Source of the DNA: Deltaproteobacteria bacterium
GTDB taxonomy: Bacteria; SAR324; XYD2-FULL-50-16
Direction: 5' to 3'
Assembly (NCBI GenBank): GCA_018657625.1
Contig: JABHWU010000025.1
Location: 38,754 to 102,753, forward strand
DNA: 64,000 bases
Every line of letters starts with the position of its first letter. Positions within the stretch are counted from its first letter, which is position 1. Below, in pieces: positions 34,872 to 43,429 of this stretch. Below the pieces are notes generated by a model that was given only the letters and a program-made list of their open reading frames with translations, did not search any database and was not told the origin of the DNA. Position numbers and translations under genes: made by a program.

Positions 34872-36350
34872 ATGATTAAAAGATCCGGAAAACTTTTATT
34901 TCTTTTTTTATCATTGACAGTACCTTCAGTTTTATTCGCTCAAGCTAATTTTACACCACTTGAAAAAGGGGATTATGAAATTATAGAGGAAAAAATATTT
35001 TTCAATCCAGGTGTTCAGGTTGGAGGGTCTTATCGTTCATACTCAACTTCTAAAAGGGATGGCTTGACCGGTGATGAGTCATTTAGCCAGATCGGGCAAG
35101 TGATTGGTATTAAAATAGAATCAAAAATTAATACTAATATTAAAGTTTATGCCTTGCTTCAAAATAAATTATCATTAGTGGACAATCAGGAACCGGGATA
35201 TTCATCTGATAAGGCATATGAACAAAAGGATTCAACCACAGATGATGGAATGGCGGTTGTATATCAGGAGGCCTATCTGGAATATAATCATAACCCAAGA
35301 GCTATTTTAAAACTCGGACGACATGAGATAACCCCTGGAGACCGAAAAGGGTTAATATATAAAGGTGTGAATACGGCAATTTCTCAGGATTGTGCCATGG
35401 GAACCTGGTGCACTTATGCCGGAGGGGCTCGATTAGGAACTCATGATGCGCTTTACTGGGCTCAGTTAGATTATCCGGTATTTTTTAATGATATTGTAAT
35501 ACAGGATTTGTGGGAAGGGGAAAGGCAGCAAACTTCATTTAATGTTGAACTTTATCGTTCAATCTACCTGGGGGAAGATACACCATTGGCAAATTATGGT
35601 GGAGCTGCCAGTGTTGATTCTTTGTATCAAGTTACAGAAGGCGGTGTGCCGGTCTATTTTAATATCTTAAAAACAGAATATGAGGGGTTTAATATCAACT
35701 GGAATTACTATGATTTATTGTTTGAGTTTTCTTATATTTCGATGCACGGTCAAAGAAATTATCATACCGGATCTCAAAATGATTCATATACAGTTACCAG
35801 TTTAAATAGTTCTCAAGACTTGACCGGCAAATTAATTTATATAGATTTTAGTTACCAGTTCGCTGATAACTGGCGCTTTGAGTACTCTTTTTTAAGTTCC
35901 ACAGGAAATAGTGTTGAATCACCTGATGATAAATTCTGGGAAAGCAATTCTACTGCTTATCTTGAAATTCAAAAAGGAAGTTTTGGAGATGCTTTGTTTT
36001 ATTTGAACGGCATTGAAAATATGGGGGAAGGACATTCCGTCAGCAATTTAATCTACAGCTCTTATCGTTTGTCATATCGTGATAAGGCCCAGTTTTTTAG
36101 TATGGACTGCAATTATTATAATTTTAAACGTAAAGAATCCGTTTTTAATGAATCAGGAAACAGGGTCTCAGAAATCGGTAGTGAGTTGGATATTTTGCTA
36201 TCATGGAACGTAGAAAAACAGCTGGTTTTTCAATCATATATTTCTTTATTCAGAATGGGGGATGCCTATGCTGTTAATGATAACATAACACCGGGTGATA
36301 ATGATAAAGAGGCTTACCAAATCGGGTTGAATTTAGAATATAACTTTTAA
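34872..36350 (+). CDS. Outer-membrane beta-barrel protein, alginate-export-like
   Basis: The 492-residue protein has a signal peptide (about 1-23, cleavage near LFA-QA). A long run of alternating aromatic and polar strands ends in a C-terminal Phe (LEYNF), typical of barrel insertion. YQEAYLEYNHNPRAILKLGR and the adjacent DRKGLIYKG resemble the alginate-export/porin superfamily. A Cys pair (CAMGTWC) may form a loop disulphide. No pathway genes adjoin it, so the substrate is unknown. The gene is monocistronic and hemL follows after 85 bp. Confidence 0.8.
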   Translation: MIKRSGKLLFLFLSLTVPSVLFAQANFTPLEKGDYEIIEEKIFFNPGVQVGGSYRSYSTSKRDGLTGDESFSQIGQVIGIKIESKINTNIKVYALLQNKLSLVDNQEPGYSSDKAYEQKDSTTDDGMAVVYQEAYLEYNHNPRAILKLGRHEITPGDRKGLIYKGVNTAISQDCAMGTWCTYAGGARLGTHDALYWAQLDYPVFFNDIVIQDLWEGERQQTSFNVELYRSIYLGEDTPLANYGGAASVDSLYQVTEGGVPVYFNILKTEYEGFNINWNYYDLLFEFSYISMHGQRNYHTGSQNDSYTVTSLNSSQDLTGKLIYIDFSYQFADNWRFEYSFLSSTGNSVESPDDKFWESNSTAYLEIQKGSFGDALFYLNGIENMGEGHSVSNLIYSSYRLSYRDKAQFFSMDCNYYNFKRKESVFNESGNRVSEIGSELDILLSWNVEKQLVFQSYISLFRMGDAYAVNDNITPGDNDKEAYQIGLNLEYNF

Positions 36351-36435
36351 TAGAAGAAAATTATCATAAAACGCCATGGATTACATTATTTATTAATGTG
36401 ATTTATGATCTGGTAAAATTAAATTGGAGGTGACA

Positions 36436-37725
36436 ATGAAAACGACAAATTCCAATCAGGCTTTTCAACGAGCACAAATGAGTATTCCCGGTGGCGTAAA
36501 CAGCCCAGTTAGAGCTTATAAATCTGTTGGTTTATCACCCCTTTTTATTCAATCTGCCAGTGGTTCCAAAATAACGGATATTGATGGGAATGAATATATT
36601 GACTACGTCGGTTCCTGGGGACCCATGATCTTAGGACATGCCTATCCTGAAGTAATTGAAGCTGTCAGAGCAGCAGCCCAATCCGGTTTGTCTTTTGGGG
36701 CACCTACAAATTTGGAAATTGATTTGGCTGAACTCATCAAGTCTATGATGCCAAATATAGAGATGGTGCGCATGGTCAATTCAGGTACAGAAGCAACCAT
36801 GAGCGCAATTCGTTTAGCACGTGGATTTACAAAACGCGATAAAATTATTAAATTTTCAGGTTGCTATCATGGTCACGCAGATCATCTACTGGTTAAAGCC
36901 GGGTCTGGTGCATTAACATTTGGGAGTCCTGATTCACCTGGTGTACCTGAAGCGTTTGCACAGGAGACCCTAATTGCTAAATATAATGATTTGGAGAATG
37001 TCAAATCATTGATCGATAGTTATTCAGGTGAGATTGCGGCAATTATTATTGAGCCGGTAGCCGGTAACATGGGGGTTATTACACCTGAGGCTGGATTCTT
37101 ACAAGGGTTAAGGTCTATTTGTGATTTGGAGGGGATCCTTTTAATTTTTGATGAAGTTATGACCGGCTTCAGAGTCGCAAAAGGTGGAGCGCAGGAGCTG
37201 TTCCATATTGTGCCCGATTTGACCACCCTTGGAAAAATTATTGGAGGTGGATTGCCGGTTGGTGCTTATGGTGGTCGAATGGATATTATGCAGCAAATTT
37301 CCCCATCTGGTTCTATCTATCAAGCAGGAACTTTGTCCGGAAACCCGATGGCAATGACTGCAGGGATTGCCACCTTAAATGAAATAAATAAACCGGGATT
37401 TTATGAAGATCTGGTTGGAAATACAACCTGGTTAGTCAATGAAATTAAAGACATATTGTCAAAAGCCTCAGTTCCTCACTCTATCAGCCAGGTTGGGGCT
37501 ATGTTCGGTTTCTTTTTTGTGGATGGGGAAGTTAAGTCTTTTGAAGAGGCGATTCAAAGTGATACTAAATTGTTTGCTCGCTTCTTTAAAGAAATGTTAA
37601 TTAATGGTGTTTATATTGCCCCATCTGCCTTTGAAGCATCATTTGTTTCCAGTGCTCATTCTGAATCAGATCTTGAAAAAACCCGGGACATGTTTAAAAA
37701 GAGCCTTGAGAAAGTGTTGACTTAA
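36436..37725 (+). CDS. hemL: Glutamate-1-semialdehyde 2,1-aminomutase
   Basis: A PLP-dependent class III aminotransferase that turns glutamate-1-semialdehyde into 5-aminolevulinate in the C5 haem pathway. Motifs are SIPGGVNSPVRAY, FSGCYHGHADHLLVKAGSG, FDEVMTGFRVA, the PLP-lysine segment TTLGKIIGGGLPVGAYGG and YQAGTLSGNPMAMTAG. I chose the ATG at 36436 (about 429 residues, normal length) because GGAGG lies 6 bp upstream, inside the longer TTG-started frame. Its stop overlaps the convergent lpxC stop. Confidence 0.97.
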   Translation: MKTTNSNQAFQRAQMSIPGGVNSPVRAYKSVGLSPLFIQSASGSKITDIDGNEYIDYVGSWGPMILGHAYPEVIEAVRAAAQSGLSFGAPTNLEIDLAELIKSMMPNIEMVRMVNSGTEATMSAIRLARGFTKRDKIIKFSGCYHGHADHLLVKAGSGALTFGSPDSPGVPEAFAQETLIAKYNDLENVKSLIDSYSGEIAAIIIEPVAGNMGVITPEAGFLQGLRSICDLEGILLIFDEVMTGFRVAKGGAQELFHIVPDLTTLGKIIGGGLPVGAYGGRMDIMQQISPSGSIYQAGTLSGNPMAMTAGIATLNEINKPGFYEDLVGNTTWLVNEIKDILSKASVPHSISQVGAMFGFFFVDGEVKSFEEAIQSDTKLFARFFKEMLINGVYIAPSAFEASFVSSAHSESDLEKTRDMFKKSLEKVLT

Positions 37726-38582
37726 ATATCTTCTTCAATAATATATTTGTTCTGGCATTCATCCATTAGATGTGTGATGAATGCCAGGTTGGTTGCATGA
37801 CCACTTTTATGGGAATAAGTGTTTCCAATGATTCGTAAGTTATTTGCCAGATAAAAATCACCTACCTGATCCAGTATCTTATGTAAATTGGGCTCGTTTA
37901 ACCAGGTCATAACTTCCATGTTATCTACCTCACCATTATTGTTTAATATGATAGCGCTTTCTTTGCTGCCACCTTTTATTAATCCCATGTCCTGCATTTT
38001 TTGAATATCTTTTTCCAAACAAAAGGTTTTAGCCTGGACAATTTGATCTTTATAATTGGTCTCATTCAAATGAAAAGTGTATTCCTGATGTCCAATTTGC
38101 TGATGTTCATATTCGATAGAAAAGGTGAAGACGGGTTGATTGGAGGGGGTAATATAAATAGCAACATTATCCTTATTATAACTGACCGTATCGGTAATCC
38201 GGATTACTTTTTTGGGTTTATCCAGGATTTTGACACCGACCTGACTGAGTTTCTGATAAAAAAATAAACCGCTGCCATCCAATATAGGCACTTCTTCTTC
38301 CGTTATTTCTATTAAGACGTTATCTAAACCGAGCCCATTGCAAACAGACATTACATGTTCAATGGTTGTAATTTTTATTTCGTTTTTAGCAATAGTCGTA
38401 CAAAGGGCAGAAGATTCGGCATACTGATAGGTGGCGGGAATTGTGGTGCTTTTATCTGATCTCAGAAATTGAATACCATGATTTGCAGGGGCTGGATAAA
38501 AGTAAATTGCTGTTTTTTTTCCAGAATGTAATCCAACGCCACCAGTTAACACACAAGATTCTTTAATGGTAGTTTGATTCAT
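37722..38582 (-). CDS. lpxC: UDP-3-O-acyl-N-acetylglucosamine deacetylase
   Basis: The zinc amidase that commits UDP-GlcNAc to lipid A synthesis. The 286 residues hold both LpxC halves: VLTGGVGLHSGK near the start, Glu75-His76 in TTIEHVMS, the zinc pair His234 and Asp238 in LHKILDQVGD, and catalytic His262 in HKSGHATN. All key residues are present and length is close to normal. It shows the organism makes lipid A. The gene is monocistronic on the minus strand, tail to tail with hemL. Confidence 0.97.
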   Translation of the reverse strand: MNQTTIKESCVLTGGVGLHSGKKTAIYFYPAPANHGIQFLRSDKSTTIPATYQYAESSALCTTIAKNEIKITTIEHVMSVCNGLGLDNVLIEITEEEVPILDGSGLFFYQKLSQVGVKILDKPKKVIRITDTVSYNKDNVAIYITPSNQPVFTFSIEYEHQQIGHQEYTFHLNETNYKDQIVQAKTFCLEKDIQKMQDMGLIKGGSKESAIILNNNGEVDNMEVMTWLNEPNLHKILDQVGDFYLANNLRIIGNTYSHKSGHATNLAFITHLMDECQNKYIIEEDI

Positions 38583-38756
38583 TTTTTAAAAAAATCACCC
38601 CAAATACAAAATTAATAGGCTTGACCTGCGGATAATTTCCAATATCTAGTTCTAAAGTATGTTTGAAGCTTAAAAAATTAGCCCATACTAAGCAGGTAAG
38701 ATAAAACCGGCAATTGTTTTCTATTTTAATTTCTTTTATTTGGAGATTTAGTCTTA

Positions 38757-39644
38757 TTATTTAAGGTTTGTGGTTGACACTTTTTGCTGTGGAAATAGTG
38801 CAGCATGAACCATTTGCAAGGAAGCTACCGGCTGAATAATCTCATCCTGCTGTTGATGATCTAATCCAAATGACTCACCGATTCCCTTAAGATAATTTGA
38901 TTCTCTAGAATCAAATTGGCCATCACACATGACGATTTCTATGAGATATTTAAAAATATATTTTGAAAGCTCCGTATTAATAGAAAGTCGAATTTTATCC
39001 TGGGACTGGCTGCGTTGTTTTAATTGTTCCATGAGTTGGTGATCATGTTTGACGAGTTGGGATATATTCTCAAAATATTTAAATTCAGCTGGATGAATAT
39101 AATTATCAGCCTTAATAGCCTGATAGATTAAGATAGCACATTTTAAACACTCATCAGGTGTTAAAAATTGTACCAACATTTTAAAAAATCCCTTCCTGGT
39201 ATCTGAAAGCGATTGTTCTATGATGTACCCGACAGTTTCCGGATCAACCCCCATGGCTATGCTTATATCATTGATGAAATAATAATCACTGTCGCAAAGA
39301 TCACGATTGTAGCTGAAAATTTTCAAAACAGTACTTATCATGAGTTTGCTTATGTTTTCAGTAATTTTTATTGTTTCTGGTTGAAAGTTATTATCGTCCT
39401 CGGTTTCACATGCCTTTATGGCTTGATTTAAGACAGCTTCAACCCATTGAATAGTTTTGTTGTTTTTATATTCAAAATATTGATGTGCCGGTAGCTTTAC
39501 TTCATTGGCTGTTAAAATAGCACCTGGGTAGTAGCAATTAAAAACATTGTAACTGTCCGCTAATATCAGCGCTATTTTATTTTCACAACTTTTTTTCAAC
39601 TGCTGACGTTTATTTTGTAACTGACTTCTTAGTAATTTAATCAT
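38757..39644 (-). CDS. TerB-like helical protein with two repeats, unknown
   Basis: The 295-residue protein is all-helical. Its second half contains two TerB-like units: CAILIYQAIKADNYIHPAEF (about 168-187) and LIEIVMCDGQFDSRESNYL (about 236-254), each with the small-residue/acid pattern (KAD or CDG followed by an acid-rich turn) of TerB metal-handling domains. The first half (about 1-150) has no recognised domain. No other ter gene is nearby. Role unknown; a stress or membrane-associated function is inference from the fold family. Confidence 0.6.
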   Translation of the reverse strand: MIKLLRSQLQNKRQQLKKSCENKIALILADSYNVFNCYYPGAILTANEVKLPAHQYFEYKNNKTIQWVEAVLNQAIKACETEDDNNFQPETIKITENISKLMISTVLKIFSYNRDLCDSDYYFINDISIAMGVDPETVGYIIEQSLSDTRKGFFKMLVQFLTPDECLKCAILIYQAIKADNYIHPAEFKYFENISQLVKHDHQLMEQLKQRSQSQDKIRLSINTELSKYIFKYLIEIVMCDGQFDSRESNYLKGIGESFGLDHQQQDEIIQPVASLQMVHAALFPQQKVSTTNLK

Positions 39645-39757
39645 TTCTATCGGTCGGATAAGTTAAAAAATAGTGTTCAGGTGACAAAGCTTTTTCTCTT
39701 GTAGTCTTAACTATATGATATTTTATTAAGTTTCGTAAATGTAAAATTTTTATTCAT

Positions 39758-40432
39758 TTAAATTACAGATACACCAATCTGACTGGCAATTTCATATGAT
39801 ATAGTAGCTGCACTGCTTTCAGATTGAAGTAGCATTGTTTTAGTAACATCTGTTTTTTCAAGTATACTGTGTTTTTTTCCGGGTTTGATACCTTTATCCT
39901 GAAAAAATTTCATTAAATCCACTGATTCTTCCAGGGACTCATAAATAATTATAATTTTAACCTCTTTTCCAATAGGAACTTTATCCAGTGTGATTAAATC
40001 TTTTGGTAAGGTGTCTTTTTCTCCGGGTAAAGGGGTACCATGGGGGCATGATTTTGGGAAATCCATAAATTCTGCCAGTTTTTCTTCTACTAAGTCTGTT
40101 AAACCATGTTCAAGGATGTGTGCATGTTTGTGTACCTCATGCCAGGATATGCCTAATTTATCACACAAAAAGGTTTCGACCAATCGGTGTCTTCGGGTTA
40201 AATCTTCTGCGACTTTGACGCCTTTTTTTGTAAGAGTGATCTCTTTTTTTTTGCCAACGATTATCAATTTATCACGTTGAAGTCTGGAAAGCGTAGCATG
40301 TACAGTAGAGGGGCTGGTTTTGAGACGATTTGCTAAATGAATCGATTTTACGATTTGATTTTCGGAAATAAGGGAATAAATTACCTGTAAATATTCTTCA
40401 ACCACGATTGATGATCTTTCTTGCATGGGCAT
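39758..40432 (-). CDS. DtxR/MntR-family metal-dependent repressor
   Basis: The product has the DtxR order: winged HTH (IHLANRLKTSPSTVHATLSRL, near residues 26-46), metal/dimer domain (RRHRLVETFLCDKLG through HEVHKHAHILEHGL with His and Glu ligands), and an SH3-like FeoA domain (KVPIGKEVKIIII and on). The frame extends to 40525, but the family starts shortly before the VVEEYLQVIYSL helix, so I chose the ATG at 40432 (another at 40426). It probably represses metal uptake using iron or manganese as co-repressor. No target gene adjoins it. Confidence 0.9.
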   Translation of the reverse strand: MPMQERSSIVVEEYLQVIYSLISENQIVKSIHLANRLKTSPSTVHATLSRLQRDKLIIVGKKKEITLTKKGVKVAEDLTRRHRLVETFLCDKLGISWHEVHKHAHILEHGLTDLVEEKLAEFMDFPKSCPHGTPLPGEKDTLPKDLITLDKVPIGKEVKIIIIYESLEESVDLMKFFQDKGIKPGKKHSILEKTDVTKTMLLQSESSAATISYEIASQIGVSVI

Positions 40433-40722
40433 GGTATAGTGTATTGCTATATGAGAAAATTGGGTGTTAAATGGTAAATTGTACCATGGAAACTTCAAAA
40501 TTGAATTATTTAAAAAATATTTCAAATTAACCTAATCAATTAATAAAAACAACTTCTTATTAAAGTGAGTATTTTTACCTATCCATAATGGTAATAATAA
40601 CAAGGCAATATATTTGACAGTATTATTAAATAAAGTTTTAGCTTTACTCGTTGCATTATATTAAAATAAAGTTTATAAAATTACGTTTTTTGTTCATTAA
40701 TAAAATATACTTGGTGCTGCTG

Positions 40723-41490
40723 ATGACTTTTTGTAACGTGTATCCCACTTATTGCCCCAATTGTCAGAAATTGATATTCATTGGGAAGCATCAAAATCAT
40801 ACTTTGTATGCGATTGACTATGATAAATCAAATTGGCTTAGACATGCTTGCACTAATGATAATAGCCATATCTTTCAAAATGAGTTGATTATCGAATATA
40901 TTAACGAAAACAATCCCGATCAAGCGATTCCATTCCAATTCATTAAAAGCAAAAAAGATTATAAACGGAAAATCCTAAGACCTGGAGTAGTACTTGCTGT
41001 TGAAAAAGATCACTCCCATAATTTATTATTGGATGTCATTACAGTTGATAATAAGTTTTTGATTGTTAAAGTTTATAAATCAGAAATAGAGATTCTACCC
41101 GGTCATATTCTTGATTTAAAGGCAGCCATCAGAACAGGAACAAATAAATTCAGGCTGCCTGAAGTAAAACTAATAGAGATTCCTTCAGAAAATTTTGATG
41201 AAGGTAGATCATTATTAGAATTTTATAAAATAAAAATTACTTTTGAAGATCAGGAAAAATTAGAACTAGTCATTGATAGAGTGATACATCACGCCAAACA
41301 GCAACAAATATCTATTTTTGGTATTGTTCCACTCCCCATTAATCGACAGGAACACAAAAGTATGTATTCACGAATGATTTATGTAATACCCACGGATGAA
41401 ATGCTTAAGAAAATTCAATTGCTACATATTCCGGATGAGTATGATATTTCAGTAGAACAGATAAAAATAAAATCAAACAAATCAAATTAA
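40723..41490 (+). CDS. Zinc-ribbon protein with a C-terminal loop-less ribosomal S10 (NusE)-like domain
   Basis: From the ATG at 40723 the product is 255 residues; the frame extends to a TTG at 40651 but that part looks untranslated. CPNC (11-14) with HAC (41-43) could form a small zinc site. A middle beta-rich region (about 75-160) follows, then a segment (about 169-248) that aligns with ribosomal protein S10: strand YKIKITF, helix ELVIDRVIHHAKQQ, IFGIVPLPIN (S10 has RGPIPLPTR) and IQLLHIPDEYDISVEQIKI at the end. The long S10 loop that inserts into the 30S head is missing. It ends about 55 bp before the CIRCE region. Homology to S10 is my alignment by eye. Confidence 0.65.
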   Translation: MTFCNVYPTYCPNCQKLIFIGKHQNHTLYAIDYDKSNWLRHACTNDNSHIFQNELIIEYINENNPDQAIPFQFIKSKKDYKRKILRPGVVLAVEKDHSHNLLLDVITVDNKFLIVKVYKSEIEILPGHILDLKAAIRTGTNKFRLPEVKLIEIPSENFDEGRSLLEFYKIKITFEDQEKLELVIDRVIHHAKQQQISIFGIVPLPINRQEHKSMYSRMIYVIPTDEMLKKIQLLHIPDEYDISVEQIKIKSNKSN

Positions 41491-41516
41491 TACCCTATTA
41501 TATTTCAACATCGGAA

Positions 41517-41545
41517 TTGACAGTATTTAATGATAGTGATAAATT
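41517..41545 (+). promoter_or_regulatory. Promoter of the hrcA-grpE-dnaK operon
   Basis: A perfect -35 TTGACA (41517-41522) is separated by 17 bp from TAAATT (41540-41545), four of six matches to the -10 consensus. CIRCE starts at the next base, so it would cover the transcription start. Confidence 0.6.
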
Positions 41546-41572
41546 TTAGCACTCAACAGTACTGAGTGCTAA
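41546..41572. promoter_or_regulatory. CIRCE operator for HrcA
   Basis: TTAGCACTC (41546-41554), 9 bp, then GAGTGCTAA (41564-41572) matches the CIRCE consensus exactly. HrcA bound here should block the adjacent promoter until heat or unfolded protein titrates GroE. Confidence 0.97.
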
Positions 41573-41646
41573 CGAAAAAAAAACAGATTGTAAAAATCAA
41601 TGAGCGTCCAGCTTTTAAAGAAACAAAATAGTTTTAATATCGAAAA

Positions 41647-42687
41647 ATGAATCATCGCGCCGAAGCTATCTTAAAGTGTATCATCGAGTATTATGTTAAT
41701 GAAGCTGAACCAGTTGGTTCCAGAGTTATTACTAAAATCTTAAAAGAGAAACTATCGGCAGCAACTGTTAGAAATGTAATGTCGGATCTCACTGAGATGG
41801 GATTGATCGCTCAACCGCATACTTCTTCCGGACGGGTTCCTACTGATAAGGGATATCGCTTTTATATCAATAAAATCCTCAAAATAAATCAGAGAGAAAA
41901 TTCAAAACCCGTTATTGAAAACGAGGATTTATCATTTGATTCGCATCCGGATAAACTGGAAGATATACTTCATGAAATTACGACAGATTTATCCAGAGAA
42001 ACCAATTTTATTGGAATTCTAATACCGCCACAACCGTCAAATTCCAAATTAAAAAAAGTAGAACTGATTAAATTAAGCCCTAATCAGGTAGTCATTATTT
42101 TGATCACACAGATAGGATTGGTTAAAAATAAAGTGGTTGTCTTACGGGAATGTCCTGACCAGGAAACCCTTAATAAGATTAGTCATATTCTTTGCAGTTT
42201 ATTTAAAGGACAAACTTTATCATCGATCCGCAGGATCCTAATTGATAAAATTACACGAAAAATCAATTCGGTAGAAAATATATTGCCCCAGGTGATAAGA
42301 TTAGGAAAAAAAGCCTTTGATACAGAACCTGAAAGCGATATTTTCATCTATGGACACTCAACTATCTGTACTTTTCCAGAGTTCGATAATCACGAAAATC
42401 TGCAATTACTATATAAAATTATTGAAGAGAAATCAGTCATTAACAGTATTTTGACTGATTCAATAGAATCCAGAAATGTTTCAATTAAAATTGGTAACGA
42501 AAACCAGTTTGATGGATTAGAACAATGTTCAATCATTTCTAAATCCTACGGAAGTGAGGACTATCTTTTAGGCACTATTGGTATTATGGGACCCATTAGG
42601 ATGAATTACCCGATCACGATATCGGCAATTGAACATTCTGCCCAAAAACTATCAATTGCTGTTGGGAAATTTATAAATAAAGAATAA
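41647..42687 (+). CDS. hrcA: Heat-inducible transcription repressor HrcA
   Basis: HrcA binds CIRCE and represses chaperone genes; GroE keeps it active. The 346 residues comprise an N-terminal winged helix (AILKCIIEYYVNEAEPVGSRVI, ATVRNVMSDLTEMGLIAQPHTSSGRVPTDKGYRFY), a GAF-like middle and a dimerisation region ending VGKFINK. The start has no strong Shine-Dalgarno. It heads the CIRCE-controlled unit with grpE (25 bp) and dnaK, so it is itself autorepressed. No groESL lies in the window. Confidence 0.96.
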   Translation: MNHRAEAILKCIIEYYVNEAEPVGSRVITKILKEKLSAATVRNVMSDLTEMGLIAQPHTSSGRVPTDKGYRFYINKILKINQRENSKPVIENEDLSFDSHPDKLEDILHEITTDLSRETNFIGILIPPQPSNSKLKKVELIKLSPNQVVIILITQIGLVKNKVVVLRECPDQETLNKISHILCSLFKGQTLSSIRRILIDKITRKINSVENILPQVIRLGKKAFDTEPESDIFIYGHSTICTFPEFDNHENLQLLYKIIEEKSVINSILTDSIESRNVSIKIGNENQFDGLEQCSIISKSYGSEDYLLGTIGIMGPIRMNYPITISAIEHSAQKLSIAVGKFINKE

Positions 42688-42712
42688 AATAATTTGTTAA
42701 GGAGGAATTTGA

Positions 42713-43384
42713 ATGGCAAAGAAATCTGCACAGTCTACTGCAGATCTGACTAATAATGCATCACCGGATTCGGTAGAAATTGAAAAAACGGTCGATGTAA
42801 TTCCGGAAGAAACAGTAGAAATTGAAAATGATGGTAGTTCGGATACTGAAACACCGGAAAATCCCACTGAAGACGCTGGCAAAGAAGAGGAGTCGGAAGA
42901 AGAATCGGTGGAAGAGAGTGAACAGGATATTATTCAACGTCTGGAACAAGAAATTGCTGATAAAAATGATAAATATCTTCGCTTGCAGGCCGAGTTTGAA
43001 AATTTTAAACGTCGTAATTTTCAGGAGATGAAATCCAGAATTAAATTTGCTGCACAACCAATGGCGCTTAGTTTTTTATCTGGACTGGATAATCTAGAAC
43101 GTGCTTTAGATCAGGCCCAAGTTGAAGAATCAGAACCAATGAAAGAATTTATAACAGGTATCGAAATGGTTCAGCAGCAATTTCATGAGGCTTTTAAGCA
43201 ACATCATATTGAGCGTATCCACCCAATGAACGAACCATTTGACCCTAATAAACATGAGGCAATGGGTGTCATAGAAACAGATGAGGTGGAACCCGATCAT
43301 ATCGCTCAGGTTTTTCAAGCAGGATATGTTTATCATGATCGTGTGATACGTCCGGCTGTTGTTCAGGTCGCAAAGAAAAAATAA
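42713..43384 (+). CDS. grpE: Nucleotide exchange factor GrpE
   Basis: GrpE speeds ADP release from DnaK. The 223-residue protein has a long acidic N-terminal tail (about 10-70, rich in Glu, Ser and Thr), a coiled coil (about 70-115, with KYLRLQAEFENFKRRN), and the beta-wing with PFDPNKHEAMG and the FQAGYVYHDRVIRPAVVQV signature. A strong AAGGAGG ribosome site precedes its ATG, and it lies between hrcA and dnaK. The acidic tail is longer than in E. coli. Confidence 0.96.
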   Translation: MAKKSAQSTADLTNNASPDSVEIEKTVDVIPEETVEIENDGSSDTETPENPTEDAGKEEESEEESVEESEQDIIQRLEQEIADKNDKYLRLQAEFENFKRRNFQEMKSRIKFAAQPMALSFLSGLDNLERALDQAQVEESEPMKEFITGIEMVQQQFHEAFKQHHIERIHPMNEPFDPNKHEAMGVIETDEVEPDHIAQVFQAGYVYHDRVIRPAVVQVAKKK

Positions 43385-43429
43385 TTGTTGGTATATTTTT
43401 TTAGTTTTTAATTTTAAATGGAGAAAAAA

